Positions 45,265 to 55,983 of a stretch of 64,000 nt of DNA are shown piece after piece. Source of the DNA: Tragulus kanchil. Taxonomy: Eukaryota; Chordata; Mammalia; Artiodactyla; Tragulidae. The notes below the pieces were generated by a model. The model worked only from the letters and a program-made list of their open reading frames with translations. It was not told where the DNA came from and made no database searches. The translations under genes and the position numbers were made by a program. Numbering within the stretch: position 1 is the stretch's first letter; each line of letters opens with the position of its first letter. The stretch spans positions 21,655,471 through 21,719,470 of the forward strand of contig JAIOJX010000027.1 in assembly GCA_022376925.1 (NCBI GenBank), given 5' to 3'.

Positions 45265-47588
45265 GAGCTCAGCCTTTTTATTATTATTATCTTAATTCTA
45301 CTATTTTTTTTTAAATAATCACAGACAAATTGCTTCTCTGTAAAATAATGACTCACAAGTGAAAGCCACTCAGTCATGCCGACTCTTTGCCACCCCGTGA
45401 GCAAGTCATGGACTTCTCCGGGCAGGACTGTTGGAGTGGGCAGACTCTCCAGGGTATCTTCCCAAACTCAGGGATCGGGCCCAGGGTTCCCACAGGCAGG
45501 GCGGATTCTTGACCGTCTGAGCCACCAGGGACGCCTAAGAACACGGGAGTGGGTAGCCTGTCCCTTCTCCAGGGGACAGTACCAACTCAGGAACGGAGCC
45601 AGGGTCTCCTGCATTTCAGGCGGATTCTTCACCAGCTGAGCTAGCTATTCTCTGACTCACAAATAACAGCACAAAACCAGAAATCTTGCCAAGAGAATCT
45701 CTTTGTAAACTAAGATATTACTGCTGTTTAGCTTAGGCTTTAACTCAAAGGTGGAAAATGAGAATCGGAGAGCAGGTCTTCCATCCGTCAGTGAGGCCTT
45801 GCAGACCCGGCTGTTGGTGGCCCCCCTGCGAACTTCCTTCGGTTCTCTCTGGGATGGGTACCCTGCCTGGAGGCTGAGACTCCCCGAGATCTCCGCTGAG
45901 ACTTTTTTCCTCCTCCAGGAGAGCAGATGGCATCAATAAATAAAGGAAGACAATTATCTCCCTTGTCCGTAAGCCAAGAATGGTGAGATCCGTGTGCCCC
46001 TTCCCAGATACGGGCTACAGATCTGGGTCAAGGGAGGTCCGAAATTGAGCAAGCATCCCGTGGAAGGTCTCTCTGTTTAGAAAGCTGTGTCCTTGTCCTT
46101 CACGTGTCAAGGAAAGAATAGGAGGGCTTCCCACCGGCCTCTCAACATCCCAAATGAGGCAAGAGAGCAGTGATTGGATATCCCAGTGCGCCACGTAAAA
46201 GCCACGGGCAACCCCCCATCCTGAGTCCAGAGCGCCGAGGTACATGACGGCTACCCCAGGAGGGAGCAGGGTGCTCCAGCTCTGAGCCCAAGACCACCTG
46301 GGTGGGTGGTCAAAGACTCCATCCTGCAGGGAGCAGGACCTGCAGACAGCACCTGCACACGCTGTCGGATTTCAGCTGGAGGGCACGAGGAGCCACCCGC
46401 CTCTTGACCAGTATGGGCTCATGGAGCTCAGCCTTTTATTATTATTATCTTAATTCTACTATTTTTTTTTAAATAATCACAGACAAATTGCTTCTCTGTA
46501 AAATAATGACTCACAAGTGAAAGCCACTCAGTCATGCCGACTCTTTGCCACCCCGTGAGCAAGTCATGGACTTCTCCGGGCAGGACTGTTGGAGTGGGCA
46601 GACTCTCCAGGGTATCTTCCCAAACTCAGGGATCGGGCCCAGGGTTCCCACAGGCAGGGCGGATTCTTGACCGTCTGAGCCACCAGGGACGCCTAAGAAC
46701 ACGGGAGTGGGTAGCCTGTCCCTTCTCCAGGGGACAGTACCAACTCAGGAACGGAGCCAGGGTCTCCTGCATTTCAGGCGGATTCTTCACCAGCTGAGCT
46801 AGCTATTCTCTGACTCACAAATAACAGCACAAAACCAGAAATCTTGCCAAGAGAATCTCTTTGTAAACTAAGATATTACTGCTGTTTAGCTTAGGCTTTA
46901 ACTCAAAGGTGGAAAATGAGAATCGGAGAGCAGGTCTTCCATCCGTCAGTGAGGCCTTGCAGACCCGGCTGTTGGTGGCCCCCCTGCGAACTTCCTTCGG
47001 TTCTCTCTGGGATGGGTACCCTGCCTGGAGGCTGAGACTCCCCGAGATCTCCGCTGAGACTTTTTTCCTCCTCCAGGAGAGCAGATGGCATCAATAAATA
47101 AAGGAAGACAATTATCTCCCTTGTCCGTAAGCCAAGAATGGTGAGATCCGTGTGCCCCTTCCCAGATACGGGCTACAGATCTGGGTCAAGGGAGGTCCGA
47201 AATTGAGCAAGCATCCCGTGGAAGGTCTCTCTGTTTAGAAAGCTGTGTCCTTGTCCTTCACGTGTCAAGGAAAGAATAGGGAGGGGGCTTCCCACCGGCC
47301 TCTCAACATCCCAAATGAGGCAAGAGAGCAGTGATTGGATATCCCAGTGCGCCACGTAAAAGCCACGGGCAACCCCCCATCCTGAGTCCAGAGCGCCGAG
47401 GTACATGACGGCTACCCCAGGAGGGAGCAGGGTGCTCCAGCTCTGAGCCCAAGACCACCTGGGTGGGTGGTCAAAGACTCCATCCTGCAGGGAGCAGGAC
47501 CTGCAGACAGCACCTGCACACGCTGTCGGATTTCAGCTGGAGGGCACGAGGAGCCACCCGCCTCTTGACCAGTATGGGCTCATGGAGC
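45265..47588 (+). repeat. Direct duplication M (45265-46423 and 46424-47588)
   Basis: About 1.16 kb is repeated with no spacer: ggctcatg runs straight into gagctcagcctttt. Differences are homopolymer-type (cctttttatt against ccttttatt; gaataggagggc against gaatagggagggggc). The block holds a tandem minus-strand BovA2 pair and no gene. Confidence 0.95.
45357..45648 (-). mobile_element. BovA2-type SINE with internal partial duplication (repeated at 46516-46807)
   Basis: After a minus-strand element (ctcagtcatgccgactcttt, tctccagggtatcttccc, gagccaccagggacgcc), a second partial unit repeats the gggagtgggtagcctgtccc to ggcggattcttcaccagctg portion. The twin is within duplication M. Confidence 0.82.
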
Positions 47589-49328
47589 TTATAAAGGGAG
47601 TTTGGCTGGAGCAAGGCACTGAGGAGGGGTGTTTTCAGAGCATACTGGGCACGCTCAGTGGGGTATGGCTGGAGGCAGAGGAGGGGGTCTTTTCAGGTGG
47701 CCATTTGCCCCCGCTGTCCTAGCGGTGACCAGAGGAGGGTTTTCTGGCCGGCCTTGGACAGCACAGCAGGAACGGGGGCTCCAGGCACGAGGTCAGGACC
47801 TCCAGGAGGAATCCTGTTCAGTTTGCTGCTGACCCTGGAAGTTCCAGGTCTCACCTTTCTAAGGGTCCTGAGGTTTCTTCACAGACACCTTCCTCTTTCA
47901 AGTTTCAAATCCAGAAGTCCTTTCCACTGCCGGAAGCGCTTTACCATCCGCCTTCCCTCCCACTTTCTCCTTGGACTCACTTCCCTCCACGGGGCTCTCC
48001 CATCTCCAGGCTCCCCCTCCCCACAATCGACCAGGACCCATTCCTCCAAAGTGCCCCTGGGCAAGCCCACCCCGGGCCGGACAGTCTGTGAACCAGGCTG
48101 CCCTGGGCCACAGCTTCGCCAGGGGCCACAAGATGGTCCGAGCCACCTCATCCTGCCCCTGCCAGTCCGCTCTTAACACGGCTCTGGGAGAGTCTGGATC
48201 GCTGCGGCCAGCTGGCGTTCCATTGCTCGTACAGTGCTTTATCATCCGAACTACCGGGGAAGACGGGTACGACACTTTCACGAGTGATCCGGCACGTGGG
48301 TGTGCCGAGGCCCGCCAGGGTGGTGGCGTTCCCCTCTTCACTGGGACTCCAGGGCCCTCCATCTCAATGGGACGCCTGCCCCACTGCCCCTGACCGCTGG
48401 AGACCCCAGGGACAAGCAAATTCTTAAACACCAGACCACCAGGGAAGCGCGAGTGCCTCTGTTTGGAAAGCTGGGAGCTGTAGGTCTCCACTTCAGCATG
48501 CAGGTACCAAAATGTTCTCTTTTTTTAATTTATGTATTTTGGGCTGCGCCGGGACTTCGTTGCTGCACGGGCTTTTCTGTGGTTGCGATGGGAAAACACG
48601 CTCGGCGCGATGCGCAAGCTCCTCACTGCGGCGGCTTCTCTCATCCCCGAGCAGGGGCTAGTCTAGGGAGCACGGGCTCCAGTAGTTGCAGTTCCCGGGC
48701 TTGAGAGCACAGGTGCGGTGGTCGTGGCACACGGTTTACTGCTCCTCAGCCTGCGACATCTTCCCAGACCCGGCACTGAACCCCCGTCTCCCGCTCGAGC
48801 AGGCGGAGTCGTTCCCACTGAAGCCACGCCCAGGGAAGCCACGCCCACTGAGTCACTTCCCTCAAGTTCCTACGGAGCCGGCCACCATCGTGCCTTTGAA
48901 GTCCTCTCCCAAACCTCCTCTCCTATCCTCTCTGCCGCACTGGAGCACAGAGTCCCGGGCACCCCGTCAAACCTGCACAGAAATTTCCTAAACGTCTCTG
49001 ATGGTTGGCATCTTCGGGGGGGAATTCCCTGGTGGACCAGTGATTACGACTGAGTGCCCACGCTGCCATCACCTGGTTCAGTCCCTGGTTGGGGAACTCA
49101 GATGCTGTAAGTCGAGAAGAGAAGTTAAAAAAAAAAAGATTCTTCATCTGTGCTAAACAATCTTGATACAGGCGATCCAAAGCAGGCCCGGGATCTTTGT
49201 TAACAACCAGTCGGGAACAGGACAAACAGCATTCTGGAATTTTCAGTGGCTCTGTCCATCGATCTCCCAGAGTTTCTCCAGAGATCAAGGGGTACTGAGA
49301 GAGAGAGATCGCATGGCCCTGGGCCACC
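47589..49328 (+). other. Intergenic DNA with diverged SINEs
   Basis: No gene is recognised. The ORF at 47658-48176 has no similarity I know. Possible CHR-type remnants lie at 48335-48451 and 48515-48848 (minus strand; gggctgcgccgggacttcgt to gccacgcccagggaagcc), and a + strand one at 49020-49138 (aattccctggtggaccagtg, ending in an a-run). Confidence 0.6.
48515..48848 (-). mobile_element. CHR-type SINE, long form
   Basis: Order: ttttgggctgcgccgggact, agggagcacgggctccagta, ttcccagacccggcactgaa, gaagccacgcccagggaagc. It is diverged. The terminal motif is duplicated (gaagccacgccc twice, 17 bp apart). Confidence 0.72.
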
Positions 49329-51485
49329 TGTCTGTGCCGGTGCCTCTGTCTGATCTTCTGGGGCCCCTCCTCACCCCGGCCACTTGGATTTTTGCCTTTG
49401 AAGGGTAACCCCTTGTTTTCCCATGCTTGTTTCAGTGTCTCCCACTGAACTGCCAACTGCTGGAAAGATCTGTTGTTGCTGTTGTTGTTGTGTTACACTT
49501 GTTGTGTTTTTAATCTTCATGTTCCCATCTTTGGGCCCAGTGCTTAGCACAATTTACTTAAACTCGGTCTAAAAGTATTGGTCAAATAGAGCAATAAACA
49601 GTGCCTGGGTCTGGGCGCCCCCTGGTGGAGTCAGAGTATGGCAGGATCTTGGATCTTGGGCAAATAGTCAACCTGGGGGGACCAGTCCTGGCCCTTGGGT
49701 CCAGGGCAACCCGTCCCAATGTGAGGTCACGTAGCTAGGGAAGGAGTCGGGCCTCTGAACAAAGTCGGAGGGGTGGGGGTGGGCTGGGCCTTTGAAAGAT
49801 GGAACTCTCCTAGGACAGGCAGGACCAGCCAGGCAGTGAGGCCCAGAGTCTTAGCATCTGTCCATCCATCCATCCATCCAGCCGTCCATCCATCTAGCAG
49901 TCCATCCGACCATCCGTCTATCCACCTGTCCATCCGTCCGTCCGTTCGTCCATCCATCCATCCGTCCATCTATCCATCCGTTCGCTTTCAGAGCCACCGT
50001 TACGGGTCTGACCCTGTGGAAGGACTGCAGATGGGACCCCACATCCCCTGACCACAGGCTTTGTCGTCATGTTGCATCCCCCTTGCGTTTTCTCCTCTGG
50101 AGAGCTTGCTGTGGTCCAGGGGTTAGAGAACGGCTCTTGAACTGAGTCCCAGGCAGACTTCTGTGCCTCCCCCGCTTGCTCCTGGATGTGCCCGGGGTCT
50201 GCCTGAAGCCTTTCTTCCCCCTTTGCAGCAGCCTCCTCCTCCCGCTCCTCGGGCACGGATGCCCCGCCAGCCCTCCACCAGGGCAACCGAGGCAGCGTCT
50301 CAGGACGAGCGGGCGGGCGGGCGTGAGATGGAGGAGGTGACTGAGGCATGGCTGTTTTATTTCAAAGCTGCCCAAGAGAGCTTAATAGGGATCCAGGGCT
50401 GCGGTCCCTGTCTGTGCCGGTGCCTTGTGATTTGGCCCCTCCTCACCCCGGCCACTTGGATTTTTGCCTTTGAAGGGTAACCCCTTGTTTTCCCATGCTT
50501 GTTTCAGTGTCTCCCACTGAACTGCCAACTGCTGGAAAGATCTGTTGTTGCTGTTGTTGTTGTGTTACACTTGTTGTGTTTTTAATCTTCATGTTCCCAT
50601 CTTTGGGCCCAGTGCTTAGCACAATTTACTTAAACTCGGTCTAAAAGTATTGGTCAAATAGAGCAATAAACAGTGCCTGGGTCTGGGCGCCCCCTGGTGG
50701 AGTCAGAGTATGGCAGGATCTTGGATCTTGGGCAAATAGTCAACCTGGGGGGACCAGTCCTGGCCCTTGGGTCCAGGGCAACCCGTCCCAATGTGAGGTC
50801 ACGTAGCTAGGGAAGGAGTCGGGCCTCTGAACAAAGTCGGAGGGGTGGGGGTGGGCTGGGCCTTTGAAAGATGGAACTCTCCTAGGACAGGCAGGACCAG
50901 CCAGGCAGTGAGGCCCAGAGTCTTAGCATCTGTCCATCCATCCATCCATCCAGCCGTCCATCCATCTAGCAGTCCATCCGACCATCCGTCTATCCACCTG
51001 TCCATCCGTCCGTCCGTTCGTCCATCCATCCATCCGTCCATCTATCCATCCGTTCGCTTTCAGAGCCACCGTTACGGGTCTGACCCTGTGGAAGGACTGC
51101 AGATGGGACCCCACATCCCCTGACCACAGGCTTTGTCGTCATGTTGCATCCCCCTTGCGTTTTCTCCTCTGGAGAGCTTGCTGTGGTCCAGGGGTTAGAG
51201 AACGGCTCTTGAACTGAGTCCCAGGCAGACTTCTGTGCCTCCCCCGCTTGCTCCTGGATGTGCCCGGGGTCTGCCTGAAGCCTTTCTTCCCCCTTTGCAG
51301 CAGCCTCCCTCCTCCCGCTCCCTCGGGGCACGGATGCCCCGCCAGCACTCCACCAGGTCAACCGAGGCAGCGTCTCAGGACGAGCGGGCGGGCGGGCGGG
51401 AGATGGAGGAGGTGACTGAGGCATGGCTGTTTTATTTCAAAGCTGCCCAAGAGAGCTTAATAGGGATCCAGGGCTGCGGTCCCTG
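49329..51485 (+). repeat. Direct duplication N (49329-50408 and 50409-51485)
   Basis: About 1.07 kb is repeated with no spacer. Copy 2 starts with several lost bases (gtgcctctgtctgatcttctgg region against gtgccttgtgatttgg). Copy 1 loses c and g bases near its end (cagcctcctcctcccgctcctcggg against the longer form in copy 2). The internal tetranucleotide microsatellite is the same in both. Confidence 0.94.
49856..49980 (+). repeat. (TCCA/TCCG)n microsatellite (repeated at 50928-51052)
   Basis: About 125 bp of imperfect tccatccatccg-type tetranucleotide units with interruptions (agccg, ctagcag, cgacc, tctatccacctg). The copy in duplication N shows the same interruptions in the same order. ORFs reading PSIHPSIH or DGWMDGWM are products of the repeat. 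Confidence 0.95.
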
Positions 51486-52204
51486 CTAGCTTCTGTGTAG
51501 ACGAACGTGGTGAGGGGCGAAGACGCTGTGTCAGCCCCTTTCCGCATCACAACAGCTCCCTCCGTGCTGGGCCGGTTCCGAAATGCCCACGACACGCTCA
51601 GCCTCCTGTTCCCTGGAGCTGGAAACCTCAGCAAGGTTAAGGTCTCACCCAGGCGAGCCCTGGGTGCTGCAGCCTTGAGCCCAGACCCTGGTGGGGGAGA
51701 AGGTCACCAGCAGCACAGGGCGGGAGCGGGTATGAGCCTGACTCCCCGTCTCTGCCTCCCAGCCGGAGGTGAGCCTGCTGCCCTCCAGCTCCGGCAGCCT
51801 CGGCCCCGCTCCTCGTCTCGAGCGGTCCAAAGCAGGCAGGAGGTGCAGCAACAGCCTGCCCACCTTAACGGGACAACCGGACCGTCCCAGGCTGGCCTCA
51901 GAGCTAATGGTCTGCTTGGGCATCTGTGCCGTCCCTGGCCTCGCTGACTGCGAACCAGGAGCCCAGAGGCCATCCCTCCGGGTCTGAGAGCAGGGCGCCG
52001 TTCTCTTTCCTTCCCCATGCCTTCTGCTTCCATCCCTTCCTCCTTCGCCACCTCCCTGAAGTCCCCAAGTCCTCTTTCCAGGAGCCCGGACCTTCCCCTT
52101 GTTCCTGGGCTTCTGGCTGGCGGGTCTGGAAGAATCAGCGCCACGCCCTAGGTACCTGTTCAGAAGCCTCTGGCGGTGGTTTCTAGAACTGCCGGCTTTG
52201 GGGG

Positions 52205-52318
52205 GCGGGTAACTTTGTTGTACCCTGTGAGATCTAGTTCCCTGACCAGGAATTGAACCTGGGCCCCCTGCGTTGGGAGCCCAGAGTCTTAGCTGGGGAC
52301 CCCCAGGGACGTCCCAGG
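52205..52318 (-). mobile_element. CHR-type SINE fragment
   Basis: ttgttgtaccctgtgagatc, agttccctgaccaggaattg, aacctgggccccctgcgttg, agcccagagtcttagc, then agggacgtccc. Its 3' end is degraded. Confidence 0.78.
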
Positions 52319-55092
52319 GTCAGGATGCTGAGAGGGGTGTTGGGAGAAAGCTCCTGACCTTCCCAAAGCCTTGGGAGCTCGGGTCACCTCCAGCATGAGC
52401 TCACATATTCCAGCTCCAGGCTGTGTGCCCCTCGCAGCCACATGCCAGATGCTCATAAGTGGACGGCTTGCTGGTTCATCCCACCCTTCCCCTTCCCCAG
52501 CACAGGGGCCGGGCCCGTGGGGGCAGTTTTGCGTTCGCCAGGGACTGATCTGGAGACACAGAGGGTGGGGGGACGATGGGGGCCGGGTGGGGACTCCCTG
52601 GCAAGCCGTCAGTTTGGCACTTGTGGCCTCCAGATCTTCCTCCCCATCATGCTCCTGGGTCAGCCTTCTGGGCTCCTCCACGCCCTGGAAGCCGCTCGCA
52701 CCCTGCGCTGCCCGCCCCGGGGGGGTCACCGCCCTCTAAGTCATGGTCTGGAGGACAGGAGTTTCAGCTTTACTCTGGACAGACACGGGCTCTTACACGT
52801 GCACGTGCTCACACCTTCCTGCGCGGCGGAGAAATGGACCCAGGCGCGCAGCGGATGCCGAGGAGACGGGAGCGTTCCCATCTCTGATGGAGCTGTAAAC
52901 CTCCTGCAGAGGGCGCCGGGCGAGGGGTAGCGTTTCCATGTCACAGAAGGAGAGACTGACTGCACAAGAATGCACCAAAAACCAGAATACCTCTCAGGGC
53001 CGGGCCCAGAGGCTGCCCTCCACCTCGCCCCGTGCTGCCCTCATCATCCGTCGGGGGTCGGAGGAGGCCCGCTCCCCTCGCCCACCCCGCACCCTCAGCC
53101 CGGCAATCCGGAGAGGCCTCAGATCATTCTCTGTGACTGGGCAGAGGTGCTGGAGGCCAGAGCCGGGAGAAGGCCGCCCCTTAGACTGCTGCCCCTCCGT
53201 GGTCCCGGGGGCTCAGAAGGCGGCTGTGGGTCCGTCCGGAGCCTGCTGCTGCTGTGGCTGCCTCCTGCTTCCAGGCCCCAGGCCGCTGGCCTCTGCGTGA
53301 ACCTCATGTGAGGTGTAGCTTGGGTGACGCGCACTCATCTCTATGTGATCGGTTGGACGGATTTAGCACGCTCACACAGTTTTAACTTCCGGCCCTTTCT
53401 TCTCCCTGGGGGCGGGGTTTGGCAAGAAGACAGGAGAGGCCCCGGTGGTCTGGCTTCTCTGGACCCATCTCCAATCAGGTTTCCCTTCCCCAGGAAGTGA
53501 GGGGGTGGTGAACCTGGGGCCATCGGGGGCCCCACGTGGTCTCTGCTTTCTGTGAAAAGGAGGGCACGCAGCACCACCTGGGCAAGGTGAGCGAATACAG
53601 AAAGCGGGCTTGCAGGGCCCAGAGGCGCAGGACCAGGGCTCGGAGAGGCAGGAGGAGGGGGTCTTCTGGGAAGATGGCTCAGTGCGGCCAGGAAAGAGTG
53701 GGCGACGGGCATGGAGGGGCGGAGGATGGAGGAACGACCCTGAAGAGCCGCCCACAGCCCTCCCGCTGTGGACTCCCACCCCTCTGTCTGACCCTGGGGG
53801 GCACACGACATCGCGGAGCAGGAGCCGCCCCACGGGGATGCTCCCCTGCTGAGCCCCTCCCCCCGCCCCGCTGACCGTGGGTGTCCAGGGAGCTCCGCGG
53901 GCCCCCGCTGGGCCAGGTCTCAGGGCCAGGCAGCTCCTCTCTCCAGGGTGGAGAGAGCGCCCAGGCCCCCGTGAGCCGAGGCTCTGTGGACAGGAAGCCT
54001 GGAGGCGCCCTCCGAGGGACAGCGAGGGCGCTCAGGCCTCCAGCTGGCAGGGTCGCCCGTCTGCCCGCCCGCGGCTTCCTTCCTGTCTCGACCGCAGCAC
54101 GTCCAGACCCAAGCAGGAACTCGTGGATGGCCCCGCCTTGGTCGTGGACAGTGGCCGCAGGATAATGGGACGCCCAGAAGCACAGGCTGGCCACGCCGCC
54201 TCGGCCTCCAGAGGGTCAGGCCGCCCTGGGGTAGTTTTCCCCGAGAAGGGCAGGAAGGCGAGGTGCGGGCGGCCCTGGGGAGTCCCGCCGGGAGCCGCGG
54301 AGGCAGCACCTGCTGGTCTCACCCGGGCTGCGGCGGAAGGGGACCGAGATCCTCCCAGTCCTCCGTCTGTCTCTCCCTGCTGCCCTTCTCCTGCTGCTTC
54401 TCACTTGGAGTCCAGCCCTCTGCCCGGTGGGCCCTGCAGTGATGGACCCCCGGGGGGCACCTCCCAGCCCCCGCCCGCCTCTGGAGCGCAGAGGGTGCTC
54501 CGCAGCCCCCGCCCCGCCCCCCGGCACTGCCGGCTGGCTCAGGTGCCAAGCTCTTCTCACCTCGGACCACAGAGGGCAGCTGCTTCCTGCTTCTCCGCTC
54601 CACGGCTCGGCCACACCGGACCCGCCACGGGTGACACGCCCTCCCTGGGCCTGCTCGGCTTTCCCGTCAAGGCCAGGAGGAGGAGGAGGAGGCGGAGCTG
54701 AGGGGGAGCCTGGCCTCCCTGGGGTGAGGCGTTCAGGGGACTCTGGATGGTGGCCGGGAGTCAAGTATCTGCCAGCACTCAGGTGACACGTCACACGTCA
54801 GGGTACTTTCCACGCCATGCTCGCATGGCCATTGGGTGTCAGCCGGGCACCTGTCGCAGGGAACCCGCGTGTGTGTATTTGGAGTCTGACCTCCTCGTGG
54901 ATCAGGGAAGGAGGGGTCCCGCTCTGTGCTCAGCCCTGAGCTGGGTCCAGTGGGCGCTGCCCGGGAAGGAAGCCCTGTCCTCCTTCGGGCCGAGTGGAGG
55001 ACAGGTTTCCAAGACTGGAAATCACTCAGGGGCTCTGGGGTCATTGTGCCAGCTTAGGGCTCCAGGCCTCGCACGTGGGGGATGCTCACGGA

Positions 55093-55138
55093 GGGGCTGC
55101 TCCCCAAGGCGCTATGGGGCTGCTCCCCAAGGCGCTGT
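55093..55138 (+). repeat. 23-bp tandem duplication
   Basis: ggggctgctccccaaggcgc occurs at 55093 and 55116, followed by tat and tgt respectively. Each unit contains a gggg...cccc inverted repeat. Confidence 0.9.
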
Positions 55139-55554
55139 GCTGTGGGACACACCCAGGGACACGCTCCTCCCCCTGGGGCGCTCACCCCAACCGCAGGGGA
55201 GCCGAGGGAGCTGCTGGCTGGACCAGACGGGAACGACTGGTTCGGTGGGTGGGAGGGAAGGGGAGTGCGCTGCGGGGCTTGGGAGGGTCTTCTCACGGGG
55301 CGTACCTACAGACCACGGCCAGGGCATCTTGGGCACTGCCCGCCGGCTGGTTCCTCCGGCGACTTCCAGCTTCTCGGCAGCTCCAGGAACAAAACAGAAA
55401 AGAAGTCAGAGAAAGGAGCAGTGAGGTTTGAAGAAAAGCAGAAGTGGGCGTCTAGAGGCCTGACGCTCCTCCTGGAGGGAACGGAAACCTCGGCACGGCG
55501 GGGGCCGGCGCCATGACGGGCGACGTCGGCGCGATGGCCCTGCAGCACCAGGCC

Positions 55555-55594
55555 ATGTGGCCGTCCCTGGCTCTCCTGCTTCTCTGGGTCCCAG
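55555..55594 (+). CDS. CD300A: CD300-family receptor, signal-peptide exon (CD300A by synteny)
   Basis: ATG at 55555 opens MWPSLALLLLWVP, a hydrophobic leader that matches the CD300 (CMRF35-like) signature LALLLLWVPG. The donor is gtcccag followed by gtgagggg, phase 1, which is standard for Ig-superfamily signal exons. The next exon at 63900 joins in frame. In-frame ATGs at 55513 and 55534 would add up to 14 residues ahead of the leader. I chose 55555 because family members start right at the MW-leader. CD300 proteins are single-pass leukocyte receptors with one V-type Ig domain and bind lipids. In human the + strand CD300 gene immediately 3' of GPRC5C is CD300A, so the symbol rests on synteny. 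Confidence 0.75.
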
Positions 55595-55983
55595 GTGAGG
55601 GGCTGCAGGGGGAGGGGGGAGAGTGCAAGGGGGAGGGCCGCAGAGGCGGCACCGGCGACTCTGAATGGGGCACGCCCTGTCCGCTGCTCAGGATGGACCA
55701 CGTCCTCGGAGGGTGAGGGTCCGTCTCCCCCTCTGCATCCTTCTGGCCTTCGATGAGCCGCGGTGGGACACGGAGGAGGGGCTCTGCAGGAGGTTTGGGG
55801 ACGAATTATCAGATGAAAGACGGCAAGAGGCAGGGCGAGCCAGAGTGGGTGTCAGGTGACCCCTGGCTGCCCCCGGAACGTGCTTGTGGATGGAAGGCGC
55901 CCTCCGGTTCACAGGTCCAGGGGGTGGAGGAAGCGTGGGGACCGGGCAGGGACTGGCCCTTGTCTGGAGTCACGGAGGTGAAT

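Larger units (their letters stand above)
51486..55512 (+). other. Intergenic DNA upstream of the CD300 gene
   Basis: GC-rich, mostly unique sequence. A minus-strand CHR-type SINE lies at 52205-52318 (gatctagttccctgaccagg, aattgaacctgggccccctg). A 23-bp tandem pair lies at 55093-55138. Long ORFs on both strands at 53.3-55.4 kb have no recognisable similarity. The last 100 bp (55400-55500) are purine-rich (aagaagtcagagaaaggag), as is common near myeloid promoters, but no TATA box is evident. Confidence 0.6.

Noticed and set aside
49856..51052. CRISPR-like array or repeat protein from the tcca/tccg tract
   Set aside because: It has no repeat-spacer structure and is a eukaryotic tetranucleotide microsatellite. 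The histidine/proline or aspartate/glycine/tryptophan ORFs are its direct translation.
53341..55424. Overlapping ORFs of 100-275 codons on both strands
   Set aside because: Several frames are open at once in GC-rich DNA, composition is low-complexity, and there is no family match, so chance is the simplest reading.
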